Below, piece after piece: positions 37,190 to 47,034 of a stretch of 52,729 nucleotides of DNA (position 1 is the first letter of the stretch; every line of letters starts with the position of its first letter). The notes beneath the pieces were generated by a model. It had not been told where the DNA came from, made no database searches, and saw nothing but the letters and a program-made list of their open reading frames with translations. A program made the position numbers and the translations under genes. This stretch comes from Burkholderiales bacterium Ga0077544 (lineage in GTDB: Bacteria > Pseudomonadota > Gammaproteobacteria > Burkholderiales > Burkholderiaceae_D), in NCBI GenBank assembly GCA_001464355.1, contig LNEU01000024.1, positions 113,063 through 165,791 on the forward strand, in the 5' to 3' direction.

Positions 37190-37888
37190 ATGAATAAAGT
37201 TTATCCCGATGCAGCAACTGCCCTGGCCGATATCGTCAAGGATGGGCAAACCATTGCTGTCGGCGGTTTTGGCCTATGCGGCATCCCGGAGGCACTGATT
37301 GCCGCGTTACGCGATTCGGGTGTCAAGAACCTGACGGCGATTTCCAATAATGCCGGCATCGACGATGCAGGTTTGGGCCAATTGCTGATGACGCGCCAGA
37401 TCAGGAAAATGATTTCCTCTTACGTGGGCGAGAACAAAGAGTTCGAACGGCAATATCTGGCTGGCGAACTCGAAGTCGAATTTACTCCGCAAGGAACACT
37501 GGCAGAAAAGCTGCGCGCTGGCGGCTCCGGTATTCCTGCATTTTTTACCAAGACCGGCGTTGGCACGATTGTCGCCGCGGGCAAGGAAGTGCGTGAATTC
37601 GATGGCGAGCAATACATCATGGAACGCGCCTTGGTTGCTGACGTTGCAATCGTCAAGGCATACAAGGCCGACAAGGCCGGCAACCTGGTGTATCGCCACA
37701 CTGCGCGCAACTTCAATCCGAATGCTGCAATGTCTGGGAAAGTCACGGTAGTAGAAGTGGAAGAGCTGGTCGAAATCGGAGAAATCGATCCTGATCATGT
37801 GCATACACCGGGAATTTTCATTCATCGCATCGTACTCAATGCGCATCCGCAAAAGCGCATTGAGCAGCGCACACTACGCACTAAGTGA
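37190..37888 (+). CDS. scoA: 3-oxoacid CoA-transferase subunit A
   Basis: Encodes 232 residues. The start is ATG 37190, preceded by GAAGGGT; an in-frame ATG at 37133 lacks a ribosome site. It has GQTIAVGGFGLCGIPEALIAAL and ITVISNNAG-type (LTAISNNAGID) motifs of CoA-transferase family I alpha subunits, plus GTLAEKLRAGGSGIPAFFTKTG. With subunit B it moves CoA from succinyl-CoA to acetoacetate or a related 3-oxoacid. Cytosolic. Most similar in pattern to SCOT rather than AtoD. Confidence 0.92.
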   Translation: MNKVYPDAATALADIVKDGQTIAVGGFGLCGIPEALIAALRDSGVKNLTAISNNAGIDDAGLGQLLMTRQIRKMISSYVGENKEFERQYLAGELEVEFTPQGTLAEKLRAGGSGIPAFFTKTGVGTIVAAGKEVREFDGEQYIMERALVADVAIVKAYKADKAGNLVYRHTARNFNPNAAMSGKVTVVEVEELVEIGEIDPDHVHTPGIFIHRIVLNAHPQKRIEQRTLRTK

Positions 37889-37978
37889 AATAACGTGTGA
37901 TGTACAGAGAAGTGATTCAATGCATGCGTATGTTTGCATCTGAACGCAAGGACAACGGAAGCATAGGTGGAGAGTGAT

Positions 37979-38632
<654 letters not shown>

Positions 38633-38729
38633 TTGGTGACGACGCAATGCCCGGCGGGATCACTACACGTCATTCTCATCACGCGACGTTGACCTTTAAA
38701 CGCGTTACGATTCTTTAGTACTTATATAG

Positions 38730-39524
38730 TTATTGGGCAGTCCATCCACCATCCATGTTCCACGCGGCACCGCGTACCTGACTCGCAGCTTCGCCGCAAA
38801 GAAATACCGCTAACGCGCCTAGTTGTTCAGGTGTGACAAACTCTCCCGACGGCTGCTTTTCCGATAGCAAACCTTTCTTGGCATCATCATTGGAAATGCC
38901 TTCATTGGCAGCACGCGTATCCACCTGTTTCTGCACCAGCGGTGTCAGTACCCAGCCTGGACAAATGGCATTGCAGGTCACGCCGGTTTGCGCAGTTTCC
39001 AGCGCGGTGACTTTGGTGAGTCCGATAATGCCATGTTTGGCGGCGACATAAGCAGATTTTTGTGCTGAGCCGACCAAGCCGTGTGCGGATGCAATATTGA
39101 TGATACGGCCCCAGTTCTTCTCTTTCATTGCGGGTAGTGCAAGGCGAGTCGTATGGAATGCGGAAGTGAGATTGATGGCGATGATTGCATCCCATTTGTC
39201 GACTGGAAAATCTTCAATATTCGCAACATGCTGAATGCCTGCATTGTTGACCAGGATATCGATCACTCCGAATTTCTCGCTGGCAACTTGCATCATGGCG
39301 GCAATCTCCGCTGGCCTAGACATATCGGCAGCGTGATAAATTGTTTGGACTCCGAAGTCTTTTTCGATTGTTGTTTGTAAGGTCTTGATCTCGGTGGCGT
39401 CACCGAAACCATTCAACACGATATGCGCACCTTGTTGGGCCAGTGCACGTGCAATCCCCAAGCCTATGCCAGACGTGGAGCCAGTGACCAAGGCTGTTTT
39501 GCCTTGAAGGGAGTAATTTTGCAT
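38730..39524 (-). CDS. bdhA: 3-hydroxybutyrate dehydrogenase (SDR)
   Basis: Encodes 264 residues from ATG 39524, preceded on its strand by AAAGGTG; an in-frame upstream ATG at 39581 would add 19 residues with no ribosome site. Motifs: TGSTSGIGLGIA, NNAGIQHVANIEDFP, IASAHGLVGS, Y-V-A-A-K, and the C-terminal CGEAASQVRGAAWNMDGGW typical for BdhA. Oxidises D-3-hydroxybutyrate to acetoacetate with NAD+. Convergent with scoAB, whose product uses acetoacetate, so the two make a ketone-body/PHB-monomer pathway. Confidence 0.93.
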   Translation of the reverse strand: MQNYSLQGKTALVTGSTSGIGLGIARALAQQGAHIVLNGFGDATEIKTLQTTIEKDFGVQTIYHAADMSRPAEIAAMMQVASEKFGVIDILVNNAGIQHVANIEDFPVDKWDAIIAINLTSAFHTTRLALPAMKEKNWGRIINIASAHGLVGSAQKSAYVAAKHGIIGLTKVTALETAQTGVTCNAICPGWVLTPLVQKQVDTRAANEGISNDDAKKGLLSEKQPSGEFVTPEQLGALAVFLCGEAASQVRGAAWNMDGGWTAQ

Positions 39525-39634
39525 GATGCACCTTTCAGTCTGATCTTCAGAAGCTGTGATCTTTGATAAGATTTTACGCATAACATTGTTAGCTTACACC
39601 CGTAAAATGTTGCGCTCACCTCTTTGCGACCAAT

Positions 39635-40501
39635 ATGACACAAGCGAAAATCAAAACTGTTCAATGCCTTTCTCCTGCAGGTTTGCACCGGATGGCCTAC
39701 AAGGAATGGGGTAATGCTGGCAATCCGAATGTATTGGTGTGCGTGCATGGCTTGACGCGCGTATCGGATGATTTTGATGCGTTGGCAAAAGTAATGGCGA
39801 ACGATTATCGGGTGATTTGTCCGGACATAGTCGGTCGCGGAAGATCCGAGCATTTGCGTGATCCTAATTTTTATCAAGTGCCGCAATATGTTAGCGACAT
39901 GGTGACGCTGCTTGCGCGTCTTGATGTTCCATCGGTGAATTGGTTGGGTACGTCGATGGGCGGTTTGATCGGGATGGCCTTGGCGTCGTTGCCGGACAAT
40001 CCTGTGCGCAAATTATTGCTCAATGATATAGGCCCTTCGATCAGCGCTGTAGCTTTAAAACGTATTGGCGAATATGTGGGGCAGAAAGTGCACTTTGCCA
40101 CTTTAGAAGAGGCAACGCATTACGTACGTGCGATCTCGCTGACATTTGGTGCGCATAGCGATGAGCAATGGGACAAGCTGGCGTCCGACGTGATGCGACG
40201 TGATGCAGAAGGGAAATGGACGTTCGTATATGACCCGGCGCTGGCTTTGCCATTCAAGGCAACGACTACGCAGAGTGCGCAACTGGATGAGCAGCGTTTG
40301 TGGGCAGCGTATGATGCGATTCATTGTCCCACGCTGATTGTGCGTGGTGCCGACTCTGATCTGCTGTCAAGGGAAACCGCTGCTGCAATGTCGCAGCGTG
40401 GCCCAAAAGCGAAAGTAGTGGAACTTGCAGGGGTCGGACACGCTCCGACCTTTCTGAGTGACGCACAGATTGCGATAGCGAAAAATTTCTTCCTCGATTA
40501 A
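39635..40501 (+). CDS. Alpha/beta hydrolase
   Basis: Encodes 288 residues. Oxyanion region VCVHGLTRVSDDF, nucleophile elbow GTSMGG, acid in RGADSDLLS and the His in GVGHAPTF give a complete catalytic triad. No signal peptide, so cytosolic. Position next to bdhA and scoAB raises the idea of a 3-hydroxybutyrate oligomer hydrolase, but no specific sequence feature supports this over a general esterase. Divergent from bdhA. Confidence 0.88.
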   Translation: MTQAKIKTVQCLSPAGLHRMAYKEWGNAGNPNVLVCVHGLTRVSDDFDALAKVMANDYRVICPDIVGRGRSEHLRDPNFYQVPQYVSDMVTLLARLDVPSVNWLGTSMGGLIGMALASLPDNPVRKLLLNDIGPSISAVALKRIGEYVGQKVHFATLEEATHYVRAISLTFGAHSDEQWDKLASDVMRRDAEGKWTFVYDPALALPFKATTTQSAQLDEQRLWAAYDAIHCPTLIVRGADSDLLSRETAAAMSQRGPKAKVVELAGVGHAPTFLSDAQIAIAKNFFLD

Positions 40502-40562
40502 CTCTTGGTGTATATACATTGATAGCTAATTGCATTTGAATAATCTTTGAATTTGAAACTTG

Positions 40563-40913
40563 ATGAATATCACACGCTTGCATATAGGCGATACGCTGTC
40601 TGAAATCGCCATTCACAACGGCACTGTATACTTGGCGGGACAAATTGCCGAAGACACAACGCACAATATTCAGGGGCAGGCACGCGAGGTGTTGGCCCAT
40701 ATTGATCGTCTGTTGGCAGAGGCCGGCAGTGATAAAACACGTATTTTGTCGTGTCAGATATTTATTGCCGATATTAATGATTTCGATGGCATGAACGCAG
40801 CTTGGAATGAATGGGTGCCTGAAGGACATACGCCGCCAAGAGCAACTGTTGCGGTCCGGTTCCCTGATCCTAAGCGCTTGATTGAAATAATTGTGGTTGC
40901 AGCATCTTCCTAG
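40563..40913 (+). CDS. RidA/YjgF-family protein
   Basis: Encodes 116 residues. It has the family pattern NGTVYLAGQIAEDT, QAREVLAHIDRLLAEAGSDKTRIL and the C-terminal PPRATVAVRF with the substrate-contacting Arg. RidA proteins hydrolyse reactive enamine/imine intermediates; this one belongs to the broader family with a shorter, atypical start. A TTG just before the ATG at 40563 could also serve. It lies 7 bases before relA, so it is likely co-transcribed. Confidence 0.85.
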   Translation: MNITRLHIGDTLSEIAIHNGTVYLAGQIAEDTTHNIQGQAREVLAHIDRLLAEAGSDKTRILSCQIFIADINDFDGMNAAWNEWVPEGHTPPRATVAVRFPDPKRLIEIIVVAASS

Positions 40914-40920
40914 GTTCAAC

Positions 40921-43206
40921 ATGGTTTCCGTAGCATCGTCACAAAGTGATACACAAGAGCTTCTTCGCGCTGGTTTGACAGAACACGACAGCGTACGCGT
41001 GATGGATGCGCTCGCGTTCGTCAAGCCATTTTATGCAGGAAAAACGGTTTCTGCCGGTCAAGATGCGTTTGAGAGCGGACAGGATGCATTCGAGTTTGCG
41101 CAAGGTGTTGCGACTGTGCTTGCGCAACTGGAAACAGATGCGGATACGCGTATTGCCGCCTTGCTGTTTGAATTGGCAACCATCAATCCGGCGGCTGCCG
41201 ACAAGATCAATGAGCATTTCGGAAAAGAAGTAGACGATCTGGTTTCAGGTGTGCGTCAGTTGATGCGCTTGCATGAAGTAACCTTTGTGCAGCACGAATC
41301 TGCTCGCGGAAAAAACGCTGCGCAAGAAGCGGCGTCGCAACTGGAAGTGGTGCGCAAGATGTTACTGGCAATGGCGACCGACATGCGCGTTGTACTGGTG
41401 CGCCTCGGTACGCGCGTCACCACGCTACGCTATTTTGCCGACAACAAATTGCAGAATGAACGTTCAAAGCAATATGCACGCGAGACATTCGATCTCTATG
41501 CTCCGCTGGCGAACCGACTCGGCGTCTGGCAACTGAAATGGGAGCTGGAAGATTTGTCTTTCCGTTTTCTGCAGCCAGAGGCCTACAAGCGCATCGCCTC
41601 CATGCTGGAAGAAAAACGCGTAGAGCGCGAAGCCTTTGTCGAGAATTCGATCAAGCGTCTGCAATCGGAAATGGCTGCCGCCGGTATCAAGGCCGAAGTA
41701 TTCGGCCGACCAAAACATATCTTTAGCATCTGGAGCAAATTGCGCGGCAAGGAAATCGAGTTCTCCGATTTGTATGACGTGCGTGCATTCCGTGTGATCG
41801 TCGAAGATGTCAAAACCTGCTACACGGTACTCGGTATTGTGCATAACATTTGGACCCCGGTCCCGTCGGAGTTTGACGATTACATCTCACGTCCAAAAGC
41901 CAACGGCTATCAATCGCTGCATACCATCGTCATGGCAGAAGATGGCCGTCCGCTCGAAGTGCAGGTTCGTACAAATGATATGCACGACTTCGCCGAATAT
42001 GGCGTCGCTGCGCATTGGCGCTACAAGGAAGCAGGTCACTCGAACTTTTCCGGCCAAAAGTATGATGAAAAAATTGCCTGGTTGCGTCAGTTGCTGGCCT
42101 GGAAAAGTGAAGTCGTCGATACCGTAGTCGGACAAGAAGACGTGCATCGTGACTGGGTAGAAAAACTCAAATCCGCTACGCTGGACGACCGTATCTACGT
42201 GTTGACGCCGCAAGCGCGCGTGATCGAATTGCCGAATGGCGCGACGCCGATTGATTTTGCATATCACTTGCACAGCGATGTCGGACATCGCTGCCGCGGC
42301 GCGCGCGTTGATGGGACGCTTGTTCCACTGAATACTGTTCTGAAAAACGGCCAGACCGTAGAGATCATTACGGCAAAAGGCGTGAGTACCGTCACGGGCA
42401 CTGTTGGCCCTTCGCGAGATTGGCTGGCACCTGGTTATGCAGCGAGTTCGCGTACGCGTGCCAAAGTACGCGCATGGTTCAATGCGATTGATCAGCAGGA
42501 AACGCTTTCCACAGGCCGCGGCCTGATTGAGAAAACCCTGCAGCGTGAAGGTAAAACTGCCGTCAATCTGGAAGAGCTGGCGCACAAGCTGGGATTCACA
42601 AAACTTGATGATTTACTCCTTGCAGTGGGCAAAGAGGAATTCAGCCTGCGCACAGTCGAACATGCTTTGCATGCCGATGAAGCGAGTGATGCGAAACAGG
42701 CTGAGTTTGACGATGCGCTGATTCCGCGCAAAAGCCGTGCATCAAGTGTCGTTCAGGGCGCGAAGACCGGCGTGCTAGTGGTTGGCACAGATGGTTTGAT
42801 GACGCAGTTGGCCAAATGCTGCAAACCGGCACCACCAGATCCGATTGTTGGTTTTGTGACGCGAGGCAATGGCGTGTCGATACATCGCGCCAGTTGCAGA
42901 AATTTTGCCGAGATGCGGCGCAAGGCGCCCGAACGTGTGATTCAAACCGGGTGGGGCGGTCCCGAATTGTCGACTGTTTATCCAGTGGATATTTTCGTTC
43001 TGGCTAGCGATAGGCAAGGTTTGTTGCGCGATATCTCGGATATTTTTCTGCGCGAAAAAATCAATGTCATTGGCGTCAGTACGCAGAGCGTAAAAGGTCA
43101 GGCCCGCATGGCGTTCACGGCAGAGGTTGGGTCAACCGCACAATTGCAAAAGGCGCTGACGGTGATCGGTGAAGTGAATGGCGTGGTAGAAGCCAAACGC
43201 CATTGA
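40921..43206 (+). CDS. relA: (p)ppGpp synthetase RelA, with degenerate HD domain
   Basis: Encodes 761 residues from ATG 40921. The HD hydrolase region (about residues 45-180) lacks the metal-binding HD pair: FELATI stands where the motif should be, so hydrolysis is not expected. The synthetase domain (about 230-345) keeps FGRPKHIFSIWSKL and the EFDD signature at 317-320, typical of RelA-type Mg2+ use, as opposed to the RFKD of SpoT. TGS and a C-terminal ACT domain follow. Ribosome-bound alarmone synthesis on amino-acid starvation. A seven-residue duplication (GQDAFES/GQDAFEF, 46-59) lies in the dead HD domain. Confidence 0.95.
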   Translation: MVSVASSQSDTQELLRAGLTEHDSVRVMDALAFVKPFYAGKTVSAGQDAFESGQDAFEFAQGVATVLAQLETDADTRIAALLFELATINPAAADKINEHFGKEVDDLVSGVRQLMRLHEVTFVQHESARGKNAAQEAASQLEVVRKMLLAMATDMRVVLVRLGTRVTTLRYFADNKLQNERSKQYARETFDLYAPLANRLGVWQLKWELEDLSFRFLQPEAYKRIASMLEEKRVEREAFVENSIKRLQSEMAAAGIKAEVFGRPKHIFSIWSKLRGKEIEFSDLYDVRAFRVIVEDVKTCYTVLGIVHNIWTPVPSEFDDYISRPKANGYQSLHTIVMAEDGRPLEVQVRTNDMHDFAEYGVAAHWRYKEAGHSNFSGQKYDEKIAWLRQLLAWKSEVVDTVVGQEDVHRDWVEKLKSATLDDRIYVLTPQARVIELPNGATPIDFAYHLHSDVGHRCRGARVDGTLVPLNTVLKNGQTVEIITAKGVSTVTGTVGPSRDWLAPGYAASSRTRAKVRAWFNAIDQQETLSTGRGLIEKTLQREGKTAVNLEELAHKLGFTKLDDLLLAVGKEEFSLRTVEHALHADEASDAKQAEFDDALIPRKSRASSVVQGAKTGVLVVGTDGLMTQLAKCCKPAPPDPIVGFVTRGNGVSIHRASCRNFAEMRRKAPERVIQTGWGGPELSTVYPVDIFVLASDRQGLLRDISDIFLREKINVIGVSTQSVKGQARMAFTAEVGSTAQLQKALTVIGEVNGVVEAKRH

Positions 43207-43232
43207 TTAATCGTCATTGATGAGGAGGGCAG

Positions 43233-43328
43233 ATGCAGGAACTTGTATCTACAGATGAATATGCAAAATCGCGGCTCCTCATGATTTTTAAGGAATGTTT
43301 TAAAACAGTTCATTTAGGGGCTAGCTAA
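43233..43328 (+). CDS. Possible 31-residue small protein after relA
   Basis: An ATG at 43233 is preceded by GAGGAGG at near-ideal spacing, one of the strongest ribosome sites in the window, and opens a 31-codon frame ending in TAA at 43326-43328. The peptide begins MQELVSTDEY and has basic and hydrophobic residues in the second half (MIFKECFKTVHLGAS). It lies 26 bases after relA and before tRNA-Val. I know no family for it. It could be a real small protein or a chance frame. Confidence 0.3.
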   Translation: MQELVSTDEYAKSRLLMIFKECFKTVHLGAS

Positions 43329-43344
43329 GAAGATATTTTGCCGC

Positions 43345-43350
43345 TATAAT
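43345..43350 (+). promoter_or_regulatory. -10 box of tRNA-Val
   Basis: Perfect TATAAT ending 11 bases before the tRNA, the same spacing as at tRNA-Arg. No clear -35 hexamer. Confidence 0.65.
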
Positions 43351-43361
43351 TTCGCTTCTTT

Positions 43362-43438
43362 AGGCGCGTAGCTCAGCTGGTTAGAGCACTACCTTGACAT
43401 GGTAGGGGTCGTTGGTTCGAGTCCAATCGTGCCTACCA
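43362..43438 (+). tRNA. tRNA-Val (GAC anticodon)
   Basis: 77 bases with encoded CCA. Acceptor AGGCGCG pairs with CGTGCCT (one G-U), D-arm GTAGCTCAGCTGGTTAGAGC, anticodon stem CTACC/GGTAG with loop TTGACAT, T-arm GTTGGTTCGAGTCCAATC. GAC reads GUC/GUU. Located between relA and thrS. Confidence 0.97.
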
Positions 43439-43476
43439 ACGAAAAATTGGTAAAACCTGTAAGAGCGAGAAAGGCA

Positions 43477-43588
43477 AACCCGGTTATGACACCGCGAACG
43501 ACAATCACACTGGTTTTCGAGCGACGCTAAGTCGGGTTCTTTTTCGTCATTACCATTTGAAAAAGCGCGGCTAGCCCGCGTTTTTTTT
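43477..43588 (+). terminator. Two hairpins between tRNA-Val and thrS
   Basis: The first is AACCCG (43477-43482) with CGGGTT (43533-43538) and a T-run. The second, stronger one is AAAAGCGCGG (43561-43570) with CCGCGTTTTT, followed by more T. They close tRNA-Val transcription or form a leader for thrS; the second lies 70 bases before the thrS start. Confidence 0.65.
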
Positions 43589-43657
43589 CGTCCGCATTTT
43601 TTGTTGTTCAATTAATCTAGCGTCAGCAAGCAAGTCCCCGCTGAAACGGAGAGCAAA

Positions 43658-45565
43658 ATGATTACAGTCAGCCTTCCCGATGGTTCGCAACGCGAATTCG
43701 ATTCCCCTGTCACCGTGGCGCAAGTTGCTGCCAATATTGGTACTGGTCTTGCCAAGGCGGCACTCGCCGGCAAGGTCAACGGCAATGTAGTCGATACCTC
43801 GTATTTGATCGAACAAGACAGCGATCTGGCCATCATTACCGACAAGGATGCTGATGGTCTGGATGTGATTCGTCACTCCACCGCGCATTTGCTGGCGTAT
43901 GCGGTCAAGGAGTTGTTCCCTGATGCGCAAGTAACCATCGGTCCGGTTATCGAAAACGGTTTTTATTACGATTTTTCGTACAAGCGTCCGTTCACGCCAG
44001 AAGATTTGCTGGCGATCGAAAAGAAAATGACCGAGCTCGCGAAAAAAGACGAGCCAGTTACTCGTAAAGTGTTGCCACGTGATGAAGCGGTTGAGTATTT
44101 CAAATCAATCGGCGAAGCCTACAAGGCAGAAATCATTGCGTCGATTCCGGCTGATCAGGATGTCTCGCTGTACAGCGAAGGTAAATTTACCGATCTCTGC
44201 CGTGGTCCGCACGTGCCATCGACCGGTAAGCTGAAAGTATTCAAGCTGATGAAACTGGCTGGCGCCTACTGGCGCGGCGATTCCAAGAATGAAATGCTGC
44301 AGCGTATCTATGGCACCGCATGGGCGAAGAAGGAAGAGCAGGAAGCCTATCTGAACATGCTGGAAGAAGCCGAGAAGCGTGATCACCGCAAGCTGGGTCG
44401 TGCGCTTGATCTGTTTCATTTCCAGGAAGAAGCGCCAGGCTTGATTTTCTGGCATCCAAAAGGTTGGACCGTCTGGCAGCAAGTCGAGCAATACATGCGC
44501 CGCGTCTATCAAGACAACGGTTACCAGGAAGTCAAAGCGCCGCAGATTCTTGATCGTAGCCTTTGGGAGAAATCCGGCCACTGGGAAAACTACAAAGAGA
44601 ACATGTTCACCACTGAGTCGGAAAATCGCTCGTATGCCTTGAAGCCGATGAACTGTCCAGGTCACGTACAGATTTTCGCGTCAGATTTGCGTTCGTATCG
44701 CGAACTGCCATTACGCTACGGCGAATTTGGCCAGTGTCATCGCAATGAACCGTCCGGTTCGCTGCACGGCATGATGCGCGTGCGCGGCTTTACGCAAGAT
44801 GATGGCCACATTTTCTGTACTGAAGATCAGATTCTGGACGAGTGCGTTGCCTTTACTGCTCTGTTGCAAAAGGTTTATCTCAACTTTGGTTTCACTGACG
44901 TTATATATAAAGTGGCAACACGTCCCGAAAAACGTGTTGGTTCCGATGAGGCTTGGGATAAAGCAGAAGCAGCGCTGATTGCGTCGCTGGACCGTTCAGG
45001 TTGCACCTACGAGATTTCGCCGGGCGAAGGTGCTTTCTATGGTCCGAAGATCGAATACACACTGAAGGATGCGATTGGCCGTATGTGGCAATGTGGCACG
45101 ATTCAGGTCGATTTCTCGATGCCGGCACGTCTGGGCGCGGAATATGTCGCCGAAGACAACACGAAGAAGATTCCGGTCATGTTGCATCGTGCAATCCTTG
45201 GTTCCTTCGAGCGTTTCATCGGTATGCTGATCGAAAATCACGCTGGGGCTTTGCCTTTATGGCTGGCGCCGGTCCAAATTGCGGTGCTGAACATCTCTGA
45301 CGCGCAAGCCGATTACGCGCAGGCTGTTGCACAAAACCTGAAGAAACAAGGGTTTAGGGTACATGTTGATTTGCGTAATGAGAAAATAACCTATAAAATA
45401 CGCGAGCATTCCGTTCAGAAGCTGCCGTACATCATCGTCATTGGTGATAAAGAACGGGACGCAGGTACAGTGGCCGTGCGAGCGCGAGGCAATGTCGATC
45501 TGGGTGTCATGCCTGTCGATTTATTGGTCGAACGCCTCAATAATGAGGTTGAAACCAAAGCCTGA
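43658..45565 (+). CDS. thrS: Threonyl-tRNA synthetase
   Basis: Encodes 635 residues. TGS domain at residues 1-62 ([18 protein letters not shown]). The editing domain begins with the HxxxH motif [10 protein letters not shown] (H73/H77). Class II catalytic core: motif 1 region [15 protein letters not shown], zinc-site [10 protein letters not shown], motif 2 [20 protein letters not shown], motif 3 [15 protein letters not shown]. An anticodon-binding domain ends the protein. Charges tRNA-Thr and edits Ser-tRNA-Thr. Leads the conserved thrS-infC-rpmI-rplT-pheST-ihfA cluster. Confidence 0.98.
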   Translation: MITVSLPDGSQREFDSPVTVAQVAANIGTGLAKAALAGKVNGNVVDTSYLIEQDSDLAIITDKDADGLDVIRHSTAHLLAYAVKELFPDAQVTIGPVIENGFYYDFSYKRPFTPEDLLAIEKKMTELAKKDEPVTRKVLPRDEAVEYFKSIGEAYKAEIIASIPADQDVSLYSEGKFTDLCRGPHVPSTGKLKVFKLMKLAGAYWRGDSKNEMLQRIYGTAWAKKEEQEAYLNMLEEAEKRDHRKLGRALDLFHFQEEAPGLIFWHPKGWTVWQQVEQYMRRVYQDNGYQEVKAPQILDRSLWEKSGHWENYKENMFTTESENRSYALKPMNCPGHVQIFASDLRSYRELPLRYGEFGQCHRNEPSGSLHGMMRVRGFTQDDGHIFCTEDQILDECVAFTALLQKVYLNFGFTDVIYKVATRPEKRVGSDEAWDKAEAALIASLDRSGCTYEISPGEGAFYGPKIEYTLKDAIGRMWQCGTIQVDFSMPARLGAEYVAEDNTKKIPVMLHRAILGSFERFIGMLIENHAGALPLWLAPVQIAVLNISDAQADYAQAVAQNLKKQGFRVHVDLRNEKITYKIREHSVQKLPYIIVIGDKERDAGTVAVRARGNVDLGVMPVDLLVERLNNEVETKA

Positions 45566-45625
45566 GGGATCAAACCCATAGCGCAAGAGCACGGCTTAAT
45601 TATTTGATTTTAAAAGGAAATTGCA

Positions 45626-46147
45626 ATAGCTACTGATAAGTCGCATCGGATCAACGGTGAAATTACAGCGCCTGAGCTGCGTTTGAGTGGTGTCGAAAAT
45701 GAGGCACTTGGTATCGTTAGTCTGGCAGATGCCTTCCGTTTGGCGGAAGAAGCTAATGTCGATCTGGTAGAGATTGCGCCAACTGCGCAACCGCCGGTCG
45801 CGCGCCTGATGGATTACGGCAAGTTCAAATACCAGGAGCAGAAGAAGGCGCACGAAGCCAAGCTCAAGCAGAAAGTTATTCTGGTTAAGGAAGTCAAATT
45901 CCGCCCGGGCACCGATGATGGTGATTACAACATCAAGCTGCGCAATCTGATCAAATTTCTGGACGATGGTGATAAAACCAAAATCACACTGCGTTTCCGT
46001 GGTCGTGAAATGGCGCATCAGGACATCGGTTTCCGCATGTTGGAACGTTTGAAAGCAGACTTGGAACCGTATGGCCAAGTTGAGCAGTTTCCAAAGATGG
46101 AAGGCCGTCAGATGATCATGGTTCTGTCGCCTAAGAAGAAGAAGTAA
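45626..46147 (+). CDS. infC: Translation initiation factor IF-3, non-canonical start
   Basis: Encodes 173 residues if it starts at ATA 45626. Conserved IF-3 sequence [17 protein letters not shown] begins directly after, well before any ATG, GTG or TTG in frame (the first is a TTG at 45683, which would delete part of the N-domain). AAAAGGAA lies 6-7 bases before the ATA, a good spacing; an ATT two codons earlier (45620) is the alternative but sits too close to it. The N- and C-domains ([40 protein letters not shown]) are complete. IF-3 rejects non-standard start codons, so such a start allows it to repress itself. Confidence 0.95.
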   Translation: MATDKSHRINGEITAPELRLSGVENEALGIVSLADAFRLAEEANVDLVEIAPTAQPPVARLMDYGKFKYQEQKKAHEAKLKQKVILVKEVKFRPGTDDGDYNIKLRNLIKFLDDGDKTKITLRFRGREMAHQDIGFRMLERLKADLEPYGQVEQFPKMEGRQMIMVLSPKKKK

Positions 46148-46160
46148 TAGAATTTCGTAC

Positions 46161-46214
46161 GAGTCGCCGGCAACGAGCGACTCATACAAATAGCAGTGGA
46201 CTCGATTTCACTGC
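46161..46214 (+). promoter_or_regulatory. Two hairpins in the infC-rpmI leader
   Basis: GAGTCG (46161-46166) with CGACTC (46178-46183), then GCAGTG (46193-46198) with CACTGC (46209-46214). They lie in a 161-base gap, with neither followed by a T-run. This is where L20 autoregulation acts in some bacteria, so a leader role for L35/L20 control is possible, but the match to a known L20 site is not shown. A TATAAAAT-like box near 46270 may be an internal promoter. Confidence 0.4.
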
Positions 46215-46308
46215 ATAACAAGTGAGAGTAGGCATCCAAGTGTAGCGAAATTGCTGCCACCTGCAATCATATAAAATGGAACTGTCCCCTAAAAGGATAG
46301 AGTGTGTC

Positions 46309-46506
46309 ATGCCTAAAATGAAAACGAAAAGCAGCGCCAAAAAGCGCTTTCGTGTACGTCCAGGTGGAACCGTCAAGCGCGGTCAAGCTTTCAAGCGTCA
46401 TATTCTGACCAAGAAAACCACAAAAAATAAACGTCAATTGCGCGGTTCTGTCGGTGTTCATGACACCAACATGAATTCCGTTCGTGCAATGATGCCGACC
46501 GCTTAA
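46309..46506 (+). CDS. rpmI: 50S ribosomal protein L35
   Basis: Encodes 65 residues, the standard length, from ATG 46309; an in-frame ATG at 46276 is not used because it would precede the conserved [16 protein letters not shown] start. Very basic, ending [17 protein letters not shown]-like. Co-transcribed with rplT 25 bases on. Confidence 0.97.
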   Translation: MPKMKTKSSAKKRFRVRPGGTVKRGQAFKRHILTKKTTKNKRQLRGSVGVHDTNMNSVRAMMPTA

Positions 46507-46531
46507 CCTCACTCAATAATCAGGAGCAATC

Positions 46532-46891
46532 ATGCCTAGAGTAAAACGTGGGGTCACAGCACGGGCCCGTCATAAAAAAATCCTCGACAAAGCCAAAGGC
46601 TATCGTGGTCGTCGCAGTAAGGTCTACCGTATTGCCAAGCAAGCAGTTATGCGCGCTGGTCAATATGCATACCGCGATCGTCGTAACAAGAAACGTGTTT
46701 TCCGCGCATTGTGGATCACCCGTATCAACGCAGCATCGCGTGAACATGGTCTGACATACAGCGTGTTCATGAACGGTCTGAAACGCGCATCTATCGAGTT
46801 GGACCGTAAAGTCCTGGCTGATATGGCTGTGATGGACAAACCAGCATTCGCGGCAATCGTGAATCAGGTGAAAACAACCATCGCTGCTTAA
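46532..46891 (+). CDS. rplT: 50S ribosomal protein L20
   Basis: Encodes 119 residues. Starts [18 protein letters not shown] and contains [18 protein letters not shown], then [20 protein letters not shown]. Early assembly protein of the 50S subunit that binds 23S rRNA domain II and represses the infC-rpmI-rplT group in several bacteria. AGGAG lies just before the ATG. Confidence 0.98.
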   Translation: MPRVKRGVTARARHKKILDKAKGYRGRRSKVYRIAKQAVMRAGQYAYRDRRNKKRVFRALWITRINAASREHGLTYSVFMNGLKRASIELDRKVLADMAVMDKPAFAAIVNQVKTTIAA

Positions 46892-46904
46892 GTTGTGATC
46901 GTAT

Positions 46905-46977
46905 GCACTGTCCTCGGACAGTGCAGCAATATCCGAGAGCGGGGCAGGGTTCATACCTATGTCCCGTTTTTATTTTT
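46905..46977 (+). terminator. Hairpins and terminator/attenuator before pheS
   Basis: A perfect stem GCACTGTC/GACAGTGC (46905-46924, loop CTCG) is followed by CGGGGCA (46940-46946) pairing with TGTCCCG (46960-46966) and the T-rich tract TTTTTATTTTT. The second is a good rho-independent terminator 58 bases before pheS. Since pheST is attenuated in enterobacteria, a similar role is possible. I see no Phe-rich leader peptide before the terminator; the Phe codons in this stretch come after it. Confidence 0.65.
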
Positions 46978-47034
46978 GCACAGCCCTTTGAGCTTTCCTT
47001 TTCGGCTTCCTTGCTAAGGACGAAAACAAACCGC

